A stretch of 64,000 bases of DNA from Vibrio pelagius (GCF_024347575.1 NZ_AP025503.1:930001-994000); one strand, 5' to 3'; shown: positions 17,281 through 27,766, numbered from the stretch's first letter. Made by a program: numbers and translations. Notes: generated by a model from the letters alone, not told the origin.

Positions 17281-20058
17281 TTAACCGAGTTCTGTATCTT
17301 TCGGGCGCAGCTGGAACTCTTCAATAGAGCCAATCTCAACGCCCATAGACAGCGGTGGTTCTTCTTGATGAGCGTTGCCCTGAGCATGCATAACCAAACG
17401 GTTTGCGGTGCGTGGTTTGAGTTGGTTAACCACAAAACGAATCATGTCGCTACGTGTTAACTCTTTTAGCTCTTCCAGTACACGTTCACGCTGGTTGAAG
17501 TCGGTATCTTTATTGCCTATTGCGACCCACAGGCGCTGAGCACGACCACGTAATGTTGTGTCAGGTGTCGATATCTGATTCCAAAGCCCGCGCTTACTGC
17601 TGTGCCATTGATAATCATTGAGCTCTAACAGCACCATGTAGAAAGCATTAAGAAACTCGTCGATGGATGCAATCAGGTCAACAGGGGCGGCATTAGGTGA
17701 TTGTACATAGAGCACGATACCGGGGTGGCGGTTGAGTGGCATGTTGCCAGTACCAACCATATACCCAAGCTGCTGCTTGGTGCGAATTTCATGGAAGAAG
17801 GTGGCCGACATCAAATGGTTAGCCAAAGAGTAGAGCGCGATGCTTTGTGGCGAAATGTCAGGACATTGGTAGTAAACCACAATCGCAGAATCGTCTTGGT
17901 TGCACACTACTTCGCGTTGGAAACTGCCATTTTCCCCAAGCATAACCAGTGGTCGCAATGACTCTTCGTACGCTTGGTCTTTGACTCTTAGCGCATCTTT
18001 CAGTGATTCTGCCATCTGCAAGGCATCGTCTTGACGCCAGTCACCGTAAACAAACATTTCGACATGCAGTTCGGCTAAGATGGCTTGCACGAATGACGAG
18101 AGCTCATCCACTTCGATGGTTTCTAACGCTTCAATTAACACCGAGTAGGGTGGGTTGTTCGGTTGCAGCAACCCAGTCATCGCGTTAAATAGCTGCGAGA
18201 TAGGGCGATCTTGCGACGCGTTGCTCCAGCTTCTAAGCAGTTGGCTCTTAATCGTTTCAAAGCGAGTAGGGCTGAACTGGCGAGATGCAAAACGCTCCAG
18301 AATCATATTCAGAAGCTGCGGTTGCTTACGGCTAAAGCCAGAAATCGTCAGTGTTACGCCGCCTTGATGGGTATACATGTTGTATCCCATTCCGGCAATT
18401 TCAGCTTGATATGTCTCTTTTTCGAGTGAATCTAAGAACATTTCGACGCATAATCGCGTCTTAACAATGTTCCTAGGACTTGCCACAGAGTGAGGGCTAT
18501 CGATCGCGACGTAAACCACACCTTTAGGAACGCGAAATTCGGTGTCTTGTAGGTGCCACAGTTTAAATCCGTCTAGCTCTTGCAGAAGAGTTGGGTGAGT
18601 TTTGTGCTCTTCAAGCTCTGCAGGATCTAAGTCATAGCAGATGAATGGGTTTTTGCCCGGTAATTCAAACTCCCATCCAGGGTTAATGCGTTGGAAAGCT
18701 TGTTTCTGTTCCTTAGTAAAAGGCCGCACCGAGTAAGGAGTGAAATACCATTTTGCTTGACGATCGTACTCAAGCCCATGAGCAACCAAGGTTGAACGCA
18801 TGTTTTCAACAGTGAAATGCTTGAGTAAAGAGCGCTGTAATGCTTCATCGTAACATTCCATTTTGTAGTCGCCGTAGACTACGTCCTGCTCTGGATAGTG
18901 TTGCATGTTCATCACAAGATGGCTAACAACATCCATTGGACGAGCAGGCTCTTGGAAGCGGAATGCTGATTCTAGAACCGCGCGTTTTTCAAGGTAGCGC
19001 CACTCCTGCATACCCTCTTTTTCAATCAGCTTAATGTATTGAAATACCGCTTGGGTGATCTCATCAACTTTGGTTAAACCTTCGACAGAGAGTGAACAGC
19101 TCACCGTGAAATCACGATAGTTACTGCCACTGGCTCCACCGCCGGCAGAAAGCGAAGTGATCCAACCTTTCTCTTTCAACTGCATCATCAGGCTGCCTTC
19201 GCCCTCATAGCCGAGTAAATGTGCAAAGAAGGAGAGGGGCTTAATGCTGTAATGCTCATCCATGCTTGGCATTGGGAAGGTCAATATCAGTTTGCGGATC
19301 TCTTTAATTGGTTCGACAAACACCTGAACGCCCGTGCTCTCTGGACCTACAATTGAAATGTCGACTTTTTTCCCTTGTCGCTGATGATTGACAATGCTGC
19401 TGAACCTTTTCTCAACCCAACTCTGCATGTGATCAAGAGGTTGATTACCCGACAAGGTAAGCGTCATTAAATCGGCGGAATATTGTTGCTGGTGGAAGTC
19501 CAGAATCTCTTGGCGAATGGTTTGTTCATTTCTATCTCCGAGCGTTTCAATGTTACCGACCGAAAACTTGGCGAAAGGGTGAGCCGGGTTGACTAACTCT
19601 TTGCTCACTTGATAGAGGCGTCGTGAGTCGTCATTGAGCTTCATTTTGTACTCAGAATCAACCGCTTGGCGCTCTTTATCCAGCGCTTCTTCATTGAATA
19701 ACGGCGCGGTAAAGAACTGGCTGAAGCGGTCGAGCGCATTTTCAAACGCATCGAGTTCAACATCGAAAAAGAAACAGGTATGTTCGGTACCAGTCCAAGC
19801 ATTATTGCTGCCACCATGTTGGTTAATAAAACTTTGGAACTCTCCGACCTTTGGATACTTTTCAGTTCCTAAAAAAAGCATATGCTCTAGGTAATGAGCC
19901 AAACCTTCTCGATCATTTGGGTCATCGAAGTGCCCGACATTGACCGCTAATGCGGCGGCGGCTTTTTGAGCGTGTTGGTCATGAACAAGTAACACTCTTA
20001 AGCCATTATCAAGCGTTAAATAGCGGTATTGGTGTTCGTCGTTTGGGCTTAGATGCAC
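17281..20058 (-). CDS. Insulinase-family (M16) zinc protease, pitrilysin-like
   Basis: A 925-aa M16 peptidase. The inverted zinc motif HYLEH places histidine 55, glutamate 58 and histidine 59, and glutamate 136 sits exactly 77 residues after the second histidine, as in pitrilysin. Four M16 domains fit the length (E. coli PtrA is about 960 aa). Unlike PtrA no signal peptide is visible, so a cytoplasmic insulin-degrading-enzyme-like peptidase is more likely. Substrate peptides are unknown. Confidence 0.9.
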   Translation of the reverse strand: MHLSPNDEHQYRYLTLDNGLRVLLVHDQHAQKAAAALAVNVGHFDDPNDREGLAHYLEHMLFLGTEKYPKVGEFQSFINQHGGSNNAWTGTEHTCFFFDVELDAFENALDRFSQFFTAPLFNEEALDKERQAVDSEYKMKLNDDSRRLYQVSKELVNPAHPFAKFSVGNIETLGDRNEQTIRQEILDFHQQQYSADLMTLTLSGNQPLDHMQSWVEKRFSSIVNHQRQGKKVDISIVGPESTGVQVFVEPIKEIRKLILTFPMPSMDEHYSIKPLSFFAHLLGYEGEGSLMMQLKEKGWITSLSAGGGASGSNYRDFTVSCSLSVEGLTKVDEITQAVFQYIKLIEKEGMQEWRYLEKRAVLESAFRFQEPARPMDVVSHLVMNMQHYPEQDVVYGDYKMECYDEALQRSLLKHFTVENMRSTLVAHGLEYDRQAKWYFTPYSVRPFTKEQKQAFQRINPGWEFELPGKNPFICYDLDPAELEEHKTHPTLLQELDGFKLWHLQDTEFRVPKGVVYVAIDSPHSVASPRNIVKTRLCVEMFLDSLEKETYQAEIAGMGYNMYTHQGGVTLTISGFSRKQPQLLNMILERFASRQFSPTRFETIKSQLLRSWSNASQDRPISQLFNAMTGLLQPNNPPYSVLIEALETIEVDELSSFVQAILAELHVEMFVYGDWRQDDALQMAESLKDALRVKDQAYEESLRPLVMLGENGSFQREVVCNQDDSAIVVYYQCPDISPQSIALYSLANHLMSATFFHEIRTKQQLGYMVGTGNMPLNRHPGIVLYVQSPNAAPVDLIASIDEFLNAFYMVLLELNDYQWHSSKRGLWNQISTPDTTLRGRAQRLWVAIGNKDTDFNQRERVLEELKELTRSDMIRFVVNQLKPRTANRLVMHAQGNAHQEEPPLSMGVEIGSIEEFQLRPKDTELG

Positions 20059-20361
20059 ACGCGTGTCTCCAGAGAAGGTAGTGTTTAAATTATGTACCCG
20101 ATGTAAATCGGTGCAAACCTTGTAATCCTATTTTGGGATATGAAGAGCTTTTTGTTGTTTTTGAACTCGATTTTATCGATTTTTATCAGTGATTTATTAT
20201 CTTTTAATAAGATTGTTAAGAAAGTCGAACTCTTTGGCAAGTGACTTGGTATAATTATTTACAACGAACAAAGTTTCCATAACTTTAGAGTCACCCCTAA
20301 GTAGCGTTCAGGCAGTCAATTGATTGCTCAGCTTTTAACGGCTACATAGACAGGATAGAAC
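20059..20361. promoter_or_regulatory. Divergent promoter region, M16 protease / sixA
   Basis: This 303-bp AT-rich spacer separates divergent genes. An extended -10 (TGGTATAAT, with TATAAT at 20250-20255) points toward sixA. I see no clear operator, terminator or additional ORF. Confidence 0.5.
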
Positions 20362-20826
20362 ATGAAAGTATTCATTATGCGTCACGGTGAAGCAGAGCAT
20401 TTTGCAAACTCAGATGCAGAACGAGCGCTCACTAAGCGTGGTAAGAAGTTATCGCTTGCAGTAGCCCAAGCTGCCGCAGAACAAGGCGTAACTCATTTTG
20501 ATAAAGTATTGATCAGCCCATACTTGAGAGCGCAAGAGACTTGGTTAGAGATCTCGGAAGTGTTTTCTGGCAATAAGGTAGAAACGAGCGAAGACATCAC
20601 GCCTTACGGTGATTCTGCACAGGTCTTCGATTACACCATTGCAATGGCTGAGGTTGAAAATCTGGAGAGTGTGCTGTTTGTGTCGCACTTGCCACTGGTG
20701 GGCTATTTAACAGCAGAGTTTGCCACTGGTATGACGCCACCTATGTTCCCAACGTCGGGATTGGTCTGTATCGACTTTGATTTAGAGACCAAAAAAGGTG
20801 AGCTAGCTTGGAATATTAACCCTTAA
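20362..20826 (+). CDS. sixA: Phosphohistidine phosphatase SixA
   Basis: Histidine phosphatase superfamily protein of 154 aa. It has the RHGEAEH motif with the nucleophilic histidine 8 and a second conserved histidine in FVSHLPLVG. SixA removes phosphate from phosphohistidine proteins such as the nitrogen-PTS NPr. It is a single-gene unit ending at a terminator at 20871. Confidence 0.93.
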   Translation: MKVFIMRHGEAEHFANSDAERALTKRGKKLSLAVAQAAAEQGVTHFDKVLISPYLRAQETWLEISEVFSGNKVETSEDITPYGDSAQVFDYTIAMAEVENLESVLFVSHLPLVGYLTAEFATGMTPPMFPTSGLVCIDFDLETKKGELAWNINP

Positions 20827-20870
20827 TCGGTTATCTCTAAACTAAGCCATTCGCCAAAAGTCGAATAACG

Positions 20871-20899
20871 AAAAGGCACATCGTCGGATGTGCCTTTTT
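20871..20899. terminator. Terminator of sixA
   Basis: A perfect AAAAGGCACATC/GATGTGCCTTTT stem with a GTCG loop is followed by Ts. Its symmetry could also stop the convergent smrB transcript. Confidence 0.85.
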
Positions 20900-20971
20900 C
20901 TTTGTATCTCAATGAGTGTGGCTATGCTTCACTGCATTTTTGCGTCTTAACGTTGATTACAATTGGAGGCG

Positions 20972-21502
20972 TTACTTCTCAGGAATAGAGAGTAGAACGA
21001 GTAGTGCGCCATTACCACCGAACTCCAATGGAGCTTGGTGGAACGCAAGCACATCTGGATGCTGAGCAAGCCACAATGGTACTTTCTCTTTTAGAATATG
21101 CTTACCAATACCGTGCTGCACAGAAGCACAAGAGACGCCCTCTTTCACACAGTGAGCAATCATTGCGCCTAGTTCACGTTTGGCTTCTTGTTGAGTCATG
21201 CCATGCATATCGAGATAGACATCCGGTACATAGACACCACGACGCAGTCTTTTCACTTCGTATTTAGACACATCATCACGCGCGTAACGTGTCGGGCCAT
21301 CTTCACTTAGGTGAGGGATGAACTCGTCCGAAAAATAAAACTCGCTGTCACTGGCTTGTCTGGCTGTTCGCGTAATTTCTTTTTGTTTGGTATTTCTTTT
21401 TGGCTGCTGGATTATGGTATCCTGTTGCAACTTTTTAACGCCCTTTACTGCTTCACTGAACAGGGCGAAATCGTCATCGAGATCGGTGTCTTTTTTGCTC
21501 AT
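20972..21502 (-). CDS. smrB: Smr-domain ribosome rescue endonuclease SmrB
   Basis: The 176-aa protein has a C-terminal Smr domain (about residues 95-173) with LDMHGMTQQEAKREL and QHGIGKHILKE. This is the family of SmrB, which cleaves mRNA between collided ribosomes. It is divergent from prmB, a conserved arrangement in gammaproteobacteria that supports the assignment. Confidence 0.93.
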   Translation of the reverse strand: MSKKDTDLDDDFALFSEAVKGVKKLQQDTIIQQPKRNTKQKEITRTARQASDSEFYFSDEFIPHLSEDGPTRYARDDVSKYEVKRLRRGVYVPDVYLDMHGMTQQEAKRELGAMIAHCVKEGVSCASVQHGIGKHILKEKVPLWLAQHPDVLAFHQAPLEFGGNGALLVLLSIPEK

Positions 21503-21558
21503 CAGGTTATAATTTCTAAATTGAAACGTAATTAGCAGTATTGTAGCGCTTTTCGGAG

Positions 21559-22497
21559 ATGATTTTGGATAAGATTTTTGTAGAAGAAGCGGTATCAGAA
21601 CTACACACGCTTCAAGATGTGATTCGTTGGACTGTTAGCCGCTTTAATGCAGCGGGCCTATTTTATGGTCACGGCACAGATAATGCGTGGGATGAGGCGG
21701 TACAACTTATTTTACCAACCCTTTATCTGCCGATTGACGTTCCTTCGCACGTATTGAACTCTCGCCTAACCAGCAGTGAGCGTCTACGTATCGTTGAGCG
21801 TGTTATTAAACGAATCAATGAGCGCACACCGACTGCTTACCTAACCAACAAAGCGTGGTTCTGTGGCCTTGAATTCTTCGTTGATGAGCGTGTACTAGTG
21901 CCGCGTTCTCCAATTGGCGAGCTGATCGAAGCGCAATTCCAGCCGTGGCTGACTGAAGAGCCAACTCGCATCATGGACCTATGCACTGGCAGTGGTTGTA
22001 TTGCGATTGCTTGTGCACATGCATTCCCTGAAGCGGAAGTGGATGCGATTGATATCTCAACTGACGCACTGCAAGTGGCTGAACAGAACGTTCAAGATCA
22101 CGGTATGGAGCAGCAAGTGTTCCCAATCCGTTCAGATCTGTTCCGCGATCTGCCAAAAGAGAAGTACAACCTGATCGTATCGAACCCACCATACGTGGAT
22201 GAAGAAGATATGAACAGCCTGCCAGATGAGTTCACTCATGAGCCTGAGCTAGGTCTAGCTGCGGGTACTGACGGTCTGAAGCTGGTTCGTCGTATTCTCG
22301 CTAACGCACCAGATTACCTAACAGACGAAGGTATCCTTATCTGTGAAGTGGGTAACTCTATGGTTCACATGATGGAACAGTACCCACACATTCCATTCAC
22401 TTGGATTGAGTTCGAAAATGGTGGTCACGGCGTATTCATGATCACACGCGCTCAGATGCTTGAGCACGCTGATGAGTTCTCTATCTACAAAGACTAA
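21559..22497 (+). CDS. prmB: Ribosomal protein uL3 glutamine methyltransferase PrmB
   Basis: SAM-dependent N5-glutamine methyltransferase modifying ribosomal protein uL3. The 312-aa protein has the SAM motif [12 protein letters not shown] and the catalytic [11 protein letters not shown]. The ATG at 21559 follows a GGAG. A terminator follows directly and the next gene is a LysE-type exporter; aroC, often next to prmB, is not there. Confidence 0.95.
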   Translation: MILDKIFVEEAVSELHTLQDVIRWTVSRFNAAGLFYGHGTDNAWDEAVQLILPTLYLPIDVPSHVLNSRLTSSERLRIVERVIKRINERTPTAYLTNKAWFCGLEFFVDERVLVPRSPIGELIEAQFQPWLTEEPTRIMDLCTGSGCIAIACAHAFPEAEVDAIDISTDALQVAEQNVQDHGMEQQVFPIRSDLFRDLPKEKYNLIVSNPPYVDEEDMNSLPDEFTHEPELGLAAGTDGLKLVRRILANAPDYLTDEGILICEVGNSMVHMMEQYPHIPFTWIEFENGGHGVFMITRAQMLEHADEFSIYKD

Positions 22498-22517
22498 TTA
22501 ACAGAACTCATGAATCT

Positions 22518-22547
22518 AAAGCCACGCTGAACAGTGCGGCTTTTTTG
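22518..22547 (+). terminator. Terminator of prmB
   Basis: A GCC(A)CGC/GTG(C)GGC stem with one mismatch is followed by six Ts, 20 bp after the prmB stop. Confidence 0.7.
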
Positions 22548-22778
22548 TTTTTGGCGAGTCATGCTTGGTTTGTTTCTATCTTTGAATAAAAGCTTTGTTA
22601 TTTTTCTATGGGGCGGATGATTACACCGTATGGCGATGGCTTTTACGAAAGTAAGCCCCGCGCAGTGATAGATAAAGCAACGTGGTGAAGTTGATCAAGT
22701 TGCACATCTGATTCATATTGGAGCTCAAACATTTATATTTAAGGTCAACACGCCCTAGTGAGTTACGGAGGATTCACG

Positions 22779-23420
22779 ATGAGTTTTGATATTTGGGTTT
22801 ATTACTTTCTTGCCGTATTGGTGCTAACAGCATCACCAGGACCAAGCTCTTTGTTGTGTATGACGAAGGCGGTGCAATCAGGATTCAGGCTGTCTGTTTT
22901 TACCGCTCTTGGTAGTTTAACGGCGATTACTTCAATCTTAACCCTGTCTTTTACCGGGCTTGGCGTCATCATCGCTTCATCTGAGGTCGTGTTTAACATC
23001 ATCAAATGGACGGGTGCTGCCTATCTGATTTATCTAGGTTGGAAGTCACTGCGCTCAGATCAGCAGAGTTATCAGCTTGATGAACAAGGAGAAGAAGGCA
23101 GTAAGCAAAACAAAGGCACTCACCTACAGCACTACTTAAGCGGGTTTATTGTAGGCGCGAGTAATCCTAAAGCCATCTTGTTCTTCACCGCTCTTTTTCC
23201 CCAGTTTATTGACCCTACAGCGGCACTCTTTCCGCAGTTTGTCGTATTTGCGACGACTTTCGCAGTGATGGAGTTGTCGTGGTTGTTGATGTACGCCTAT
23301 CTTGGGGCTAAATCATCTAACTGGTTATTTGCTAAGGGCAGAGCCAAGATGTTTAACCGAGTGACTGGTGGTGTATTTATCGGTGCAGGCGCACTTTTAT
23401 CCACGACCACTCGTGCTTAA
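22779..23420 (+). CDS. LysE/RhtB-family amino acid exporter
   Basis: A 213-aa membrane protein with about six hydrophobic helices and the LysE/RhtB N-terminal signature (LTASPGPSSLLCMTKAVQSG). The ATG at 22779 is chosen because GGAGG lies 7 nt upstream; a GTG at 22758 would precede that site. The family exports amino acids or homoserine-type compounds, and the substrate cannot be read from sequence. It is monocistronic. Confidence 0.88.
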   Translation: MSFDIWVYYFLAVLVLTASPGPSSLLCMTKAVQSGFRLSVFTALGSLTAITSILTLSFTGLGVIIASSEVVFNIIKWTGAAYLIYLGWKSLRSDQQSYQLDEQGEEGSKQNKGTHLQHYLSGFIVGASNPKAILFFTALFPQFIDPTAALFPQFVVFATTFAVMELSWLLMYAYLGAKSSNWLFAKGRAKMFNRVTGGVFIGAGALLSTTTRA

Positions 23421-23518
23421 AGTAAAAGAAATCTCAATTGTTACGAAAATTTCTTGGTGTTGTAATAAAAAGTTAATATTAATGTGCTTGCCGATTTTGG
23501 CTGCTTGTCGATATATTG

Positions 23519-23537
23519 TATATATACGGTATATATA
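23519..23537. promoter_or_regulatory. Perfect AT palindrome before a small membrane ORF
   Basis: TATATATAC and GTATATATA arms flank a single G and end 3 bp before the AAGGAG ribosome-binding site of the 33-aa ORF. A repressor operator or a translation-blocking hairpin are both possible. Confidence 0.45.
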
Positions 23538-23553
23538 GTTAAGGAGCGCATTT

Positions 23554-23655
23554 ATGCAGCATCAAGAAATGATTCAAAACTCTCATTTTGGCGTTATCGG
23601 TCGTACTTGGCTTTTCGCATCGGTTTCTCTAGTCGCTATTCTCGCTTTAATCTAA
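23554..23655 (+). CDS. Small single-span membrane protein (33 aa), hypothetical
   Basis: An ATG at 23554 preceded by a good AAGGAG (7-nt spacing) opens a 33-codon frame. It has a polar N-terminus (MQHQEMIQNSHFG) and one hydrophobic segment to the C-terminus (TWLFASVSLVAILALI). It lies alone between the LysE-type exporter and selO, with a promoter-like AT-rich palindrome just upstream. The layout resembles bacterial small membrane proteins that modulate larger complexes, but I do not recognise the family and give no function. Confidence 0.6.
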   Translation: MQHQEMIQNSHFGVIGRTWLFASVSLVAILALI

Positions 23656-23854
23656 TTAGGTTTACGCAACTCGAAAATTGTTATGAATAACTCTTTTTCA
23701 CGATCTTATCGCTCAATCTTTTCTAAACATTAAACGTGGCTTTCTACCTCAGCAAACAAACCGCCGAGACCCAGTAGTTAGCCATTCAACCTTTTCAGAA
23801 GTTGTTACCAAACTGTGATAATCTGATACGACTATTCAATTAAAGTGTATCGTT

Positions 23855-25321
23855 ATGTCTATTTGGGACCATCTCTCTTTTAACAATCGATTCGTCGAAC
23901 TGCCTCAGACCTTTTATTCTCGTGTTGATCCAACACCACTGTTGAACCCGCGTTGGCTTGCGTGGAATGACGCTTTGGCAACGGAGCTCGGTTTTCCTTC
24001 TGTGGACGGAACTCAGAGCCTCGACCCAGATCTCTTGAATTCATTGTCCGGTTTGGTCGATAACGAAAACTTTGACCCGATAGCGATGAAGTATGCGGGT
24101 CATCAGTTTGGTGCATACAACCCAGATCTTGGTGATGGAAGAGGACTACTCTTAGCTCAAGTTGTCGCTAAAAGTGGTGAAACGTTCGACTTACACCTTA
24201 AAGGTGCAGGTAAAACACCTTATTCACGGATGGGCGATGGGCGTGCGGTTATCCGTTCGACTGTGCGTGAGTATCTATGTAGTGAAGCGATGGCGGGACT
24301 GAATATTCCAACCACACGTGCGCTCGCTATGATGATCAGTGACACGCCGGTGTACCGTGAAAAGCAGGAGAAGGGTGCGCTGCTACTGCGTGTATCTGAA
24401 TCGCACATTCGCTTTGGTCATTTTGAGTATCTGTTTTACACCAATCAACTTGCAGAGCAAAAGCTATTGGCTGATAAGGTGATTGAGTGGCACTTCCCAG
24501 AATGCCTAAACGAAGAAAAGCCATACGCGGCGATGTTTAACCAAATCGTTGACCGCACTGCAGAGATAATTGCGTTGTGGCAGGCGAATGGTTTTGCCCA
24601 CGGTGTCATGAATACCGACAACATGTCGATCATTGGCCAGACGTTTGATTACGGCCCGTTTGCCTTTATGGATGAGTATAATTCTCGCCTTATTTGTAAT
24701 CATTCGGACTATCAAGGTCGCTACGCATTCAATCAACAGCCTCGTATTGGTATGTGGAACTTGTCTGCACTAGCGCATGCGCTATCTCCGCTGATTGAGC
24801 GAGCTGATTTAGAAGCTGCACTTGAGATGTACGAACCTCAAATGAATGGCTATTTTAGTCAGCTTATGCGTAGAAAGCTCGGGCTGCTATCGAAACAAGA
24901 AGGAGACAGTCGCCTGTTCGAGTCTATGTTCGAGCTGATGTCACAAAACCGCGTCGATTATCCTCGATTCTTCAGAGCGCTATCGGATCTCGATACGCAA
25001 TCTGAGCAAGAGGTCATTGATCTGGTTATCGATCGCCAAGCAGCCAAACTTTGGGTTGATAGTTACCTTAAGCGCTGTGAACTGGAGCAGGAAAGTACAG
25101 AGCAGCGCTGTCAAAAGATGCGTGCAATCAACCCTAAATATGTACTGCGTAACTATCTGGCTCAATTGGCAATTGATAAAGCGGAAGAGGGCGATAGCAG
25201 TGTGGTTGATGCATTGATGGTCGTGCTTGCCGATCCATATGCTGAACATCCTGCCTATGAATATTTGGCTGCTTTGCCTCCTGAATGGGGCAAAGAGATG
25301 GAGATCAGCTGTTCGTCTTAG
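23855..25321 (+). CDS. selO: Protein adenylyltransferase SelO (YdiU family)
   Basis: Pseudokinase-fold enzyme that transfers AMP to protein hydroxyl groups, linked to redox response. The 488-aa protein matches the YdiU/SelO family from its N-terminus ([17 protein letters not shown]) through the conserved [18 protein letters not shown] and [13 protein letters not shown] segments, which carry ATP-binding and metal residues. No selenocysteine is encoded, as usual in bacteria. It is a single gene. Confidence 0.94.
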   Translation: MSIWDHLSFNNRFVELPQTFYSRVDPTPLLNPRWLAWNDALATELGFPSVDGTQSLDPDLLNSLSGLVDNENFDPIAMKYAGHQFGAYNPDLGDGRGLLLAQVVAKSGETFDLHLKGAGKTPYSRMGDGRAVIRSTVREYLCSEAMAGLNIPTTRALAMMISDTPVYREKQEKGALLLRVSESHIRFGHFEYLFYTNQLAEQKLLADKVIEWHFPECLNEEKPYAAMFNQIVDRTAEIIALWQANGFAHGVMNTDNMSIIGQTFDYGPFAFMDEYNSRLICNHSDYQGRYAFNQQPRIGMWNLSALAHALSPLIERADLEAALEMYEPQMNGYFSQLMRRKLGLLSKQEGDSRLFESMFELMSQNRVDYPRFFRALSDLDTQSEQEVIDLVIDRQAAKLWVDSYLKRCELEQESTEQRCQKMRAINPKYVLRNYLAQLAIDKAEEGDSSVVDALMVVLADPYAEHPAYEYLAALPPEWGKEMEISCSS

Positions 25322-25468
25322 TGCGAGTCATTAGCAAATGCAGGTAGAGGTTATCTAGTTGTGATCTCTATCTGTTCATTGTTCTAATTTTACAGACATA
25401 TCAATAATCAAATACTCGACCTGCCTATACACTATGTGAATAAGTTGTAAATTTTATGGGTTTGGGCG

Positions 25469-26197
25469 ATGCCAACAAATACTCGAATTCTCGTGGTGGA
25501 TGACGATCAAGAAATCCGCGAGTTGCTGGAAGAGTACCTTTCAAAATCCGGCTTCGATGTCTCTTCGGTTGGAGACGGGGCGGAACTAGACATTCACCTT
25601 CAGAGTCAAGGTTACCCTGATCTGATTCTTCTCGATGTAATGCTGCCTGGTGACGATGGTTTTACTTTGTGTCAGCGCGTTCGTAAAAACTCCAATGTGC
25701 CTATCATTATGCTGACAGCGGTATCAGATGAAACCGATCAGATCATTGGCTTGGAAATTGGCGCGGATGACTATATCGCCAAGCCGTTTAGCCCGCGCCA
25801 ATTAATGGCTCGTATCAAAGCTCTGTTACGTCGTGTTCAGGTGGTTGATGACAAGCCGAGCGATGCATTGCCAAAACAGATCATCTTTGGAGATTGGACG
25901 CTCGACACACTTGCGCACCGAATCTCACACAATGAAAGTGCCGAAGAGATGGACTTGTCGGGTAGTGATTTCTCATTGTTGATGCTGTTCCTTAGTCGCC
26001 CAAACGAAGTGTTAGACCGAGATACCATCTCTTTTGCAACCAGAGGGCGTGAAGCGTTGCCTTTTGAGCGCGGTATTGATGTTCAGCTCAGTCGTTTGCG
26101 AAGCCGACTCGGTGATAGCGCTAAATATCCGCACTACATCAAAACCATGCGTGGCAACGGCTATATATTGGCTGTACCTGTGCATTATGAACACTGA
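25469..26197 (+). CDS. OmpR-family response regulator, GltR-like
   Basis: A 242-aa regulator with receiver domain (phosphoacceptor aspartate 56 in LILLDVMLP; acidic pair at 11-13) and a C-terminal winged-helix DNA-binding domain (about 135-235). It starts 14 bp before its kinase and sits directly upstream of a sugar ABC transporter. That order, and the transporter type, match the GltR/GtrS glucose-sensing pair of Pseudomonas; the specific role is inferred from context. Confidence 0.88.
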   Translation: MPTNTRILVVDDDQEIRELLEEYLSKSGFDVSSVGDGAELDIHLQSQGYPDLILLDVMLPGDDGFTLCQRVRKNSNVPIIMLTAVSDETDQIIGLEIGADDYIAKPFSPRQLMARIKALLRRVQVVDDKPSDALPKQIIFGDWTLDTLAHRISHNESAEEMDLSGSDFSLLMLFLSRPNEVLDRDTISFATRGREALPFERGIDVQLSRLRSRLGDSAKYPHYIKTMRGNGYILAVPVHYEH

Positions 26198-26210
26198 GTA
26201 AGAAGTCCTT

Positions 26211-27656
26211 ATGAAGTGGTTGAGAAGTTTAAAGCCAAATTCCTTGGTTGCTCGAACCTTGCTTTTGACCTTGTTAGCAGTCGTCATCGCACAAGGTATC
26301 GCAACCTCGATTTGGTATAGCGAATCCAAACAAAAAGAGTTAGAGGGGATTCGTTCTGCTTCATCAAGCATGGCTAATATGTTTGCTTCGACGGTGACTT
26401 TCTTTCAGTCTTTGCCCGTCAAGTATCGCCACATCGTGTTAGATCAGATCCGCAATATGGGTGGGACGCGATTCTTCGTCTCTTTCAATAAAGAGGCATT
26501 GATTGTTGAACCGATACCCGATACTCGTTTAAAAGCCGCATCGATTGAAGCGATAGAGAGTGTCTTGAGTAGCAAGCTCAATAAAGTGGAGTCGGTGCGC
26601 GTCGATTTTTCTCGCCCAGAACATCTTAGGTTGCTGAAAAATGACATCTACTTGAGCGACCTCCCGCGATCTTGGGCGCATCATACCTTAACCTTAGAGC
26701 CGCTTAATCCGCCGATTCTGGTTGTTCAGATAGAGTTAGCCAGTCATGAATGGGTTTACATTGCAGCACTGTTGCCAGCACCCTACGTCAAACTGGATGA
26801 CACGATTCTTGGCCGCGAGCAGGTGATCTTCTTGCTCTCTTCAACGCTGATTTTGCTGGTGTTGACTTACTTAATGATTCGCCGCCAAGTGCGTCCGCTT
26901 AAAAAGCTAGCAAGGGCAGCGAATGAGATGAGTATGGATATTCAGCAACCGCCGCTTAACGAAGAGGGGGCGACTGAACTGGTGACTGCGACTCGGGCGT
27001 TTAATCGGATGCAGCAACGTATTCGTCGTTATGTGGCCGATAGGGAGCACCTTTTCTCTGCTATTTCTCATGATTTAAAGACACCGATCACTCGACTGAG
27101 GCTCAGAGCTGAGCTATTGGAAAGCGAAGTTAAGAAAGAGAAGTTCAACAAGGATCTGGATGAGCTAGAGATGATGGTTAAAGGTGCCCTGCAAGCGGTA
27201 AGAGATACAGACCTTCACGAAAACAACGCCATTATCGACCTTAATGACATGGTGGCTTTGGTTATTGAATCGCATAACCAGCATCAAACCTTAGTAGAGT
27301 TTGAGCCTATTGTGGTTGAGCCGTTAGTCGCTAAACCACTAGCGATCAAACGTGTGCTGACCAACCTTATCGACAATGCGGTGAAATACGGAACGTCCGC
27401 TAGAGTCGACATCAGTAGCGATTCTGTATGGGTAATCGTAACGATTCAGGATCACGGCAAGGGTATTCCTGAAGACAAGCTTGAGTTGGTGTTTGAACCC
27501 TACTTCAGGCTTGCGACCGACGATCAAGGACACGGTTTAGGGCTCGGAATCTGTCGAAATATCCTACACGGACATGGCGGAGATCTCATTATTTGCAACT
27601 CCCCTCAGGGTGGCTTAGAAGCCAAAGTCTATATCCCACGCGGCCTAGAAGTGTAA
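26211..27656 (+). CDS. Sensor histidine kinase, GtrS-like
   Basis: A 481-aa membrane kinase with two transmembrane segments (about residues 15-36 and 204-223) around a periplasmic domain, then HAMP, an H-box (SAISHDLKTPITRLR, histidine 287) and ATPase motifs (LIDNAVKYG, DHGKGI, GHGLGLGICRNI). Its partner regulator is immediately upstream. The periplasmic domain may sense sugar directly or through the binding protein encoded next. Ligand identity is not visible. Confidence 0.88.
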   Translation: MKWLRSLKPNSLVARTLLLTLLAVVIAQGIATSIWYSESKQKELEGIRSASSSMANMFASTVTFFQSLPVKYRHIVLDQIRNMGGTRFFVSFNKEALIVEPIPDTRLKAASIEAIESVLSSKLNKVESVRVDFSRPEHLRLLKNDIYLSDLPRSWAHHTLTLEPLNPPILVVQIELASHEWVYIAALLPAPYVKLDDTILGREQVIFLLSSTLILLVLTYLMIRRQVRPLKKLARAANEMSMDIQQPPLNEEGATELVTATRAFNRMQQRIRRYVADREHLFSAISHDLKTPITRLRLRAELLESEVKKEKFNKDLDELEMMVKGALQAVRDTDLHENNAIIDLNDMVALVIESHNQHQTLVEFEPIVVEPLVAKPLAIKRVLTNLIDNAVKYGTSARVDISSDSVWVIVTIQDHGKGIPEDKLELVFEPYFRLATDDQGHGLGLGICRNILHGHGGDLIICNSPQGGLEAKVYIPRGLEV

Positions 27657-27676
27657 TGTAACAATTGTGTTACATT
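27655..27676 (+). promoter_or_regulatory. 8-bp inverted repeat before the sugar-binding protein gene
   Basis: AATGTAAC and GTTACATT flank a 6-bp centre, overlapping the stop of the kinase gene and lying about 90 bp before the binding-protein start. Candidate operator for the adjacent response regulator, or a weak terminator lacking a T-run. Confidence 0.4.
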
Positions 27677-27766
27677 GGGCTTACCTTTTGTTTCAATCCT
27701 AAAAATCAAAATAAGTAGACTCTTTATTGAACCGGGCGTCGAGTCCGCTAAACATGGAAGATTATA

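Noticed and set aside
17143..17460. 105-aa plus-strand ORF before the M16 protease end
   Set aside because: Its 3' half is antisense to the protease C-terminus, and no ribosome-binding site or recognisable fold is visible.
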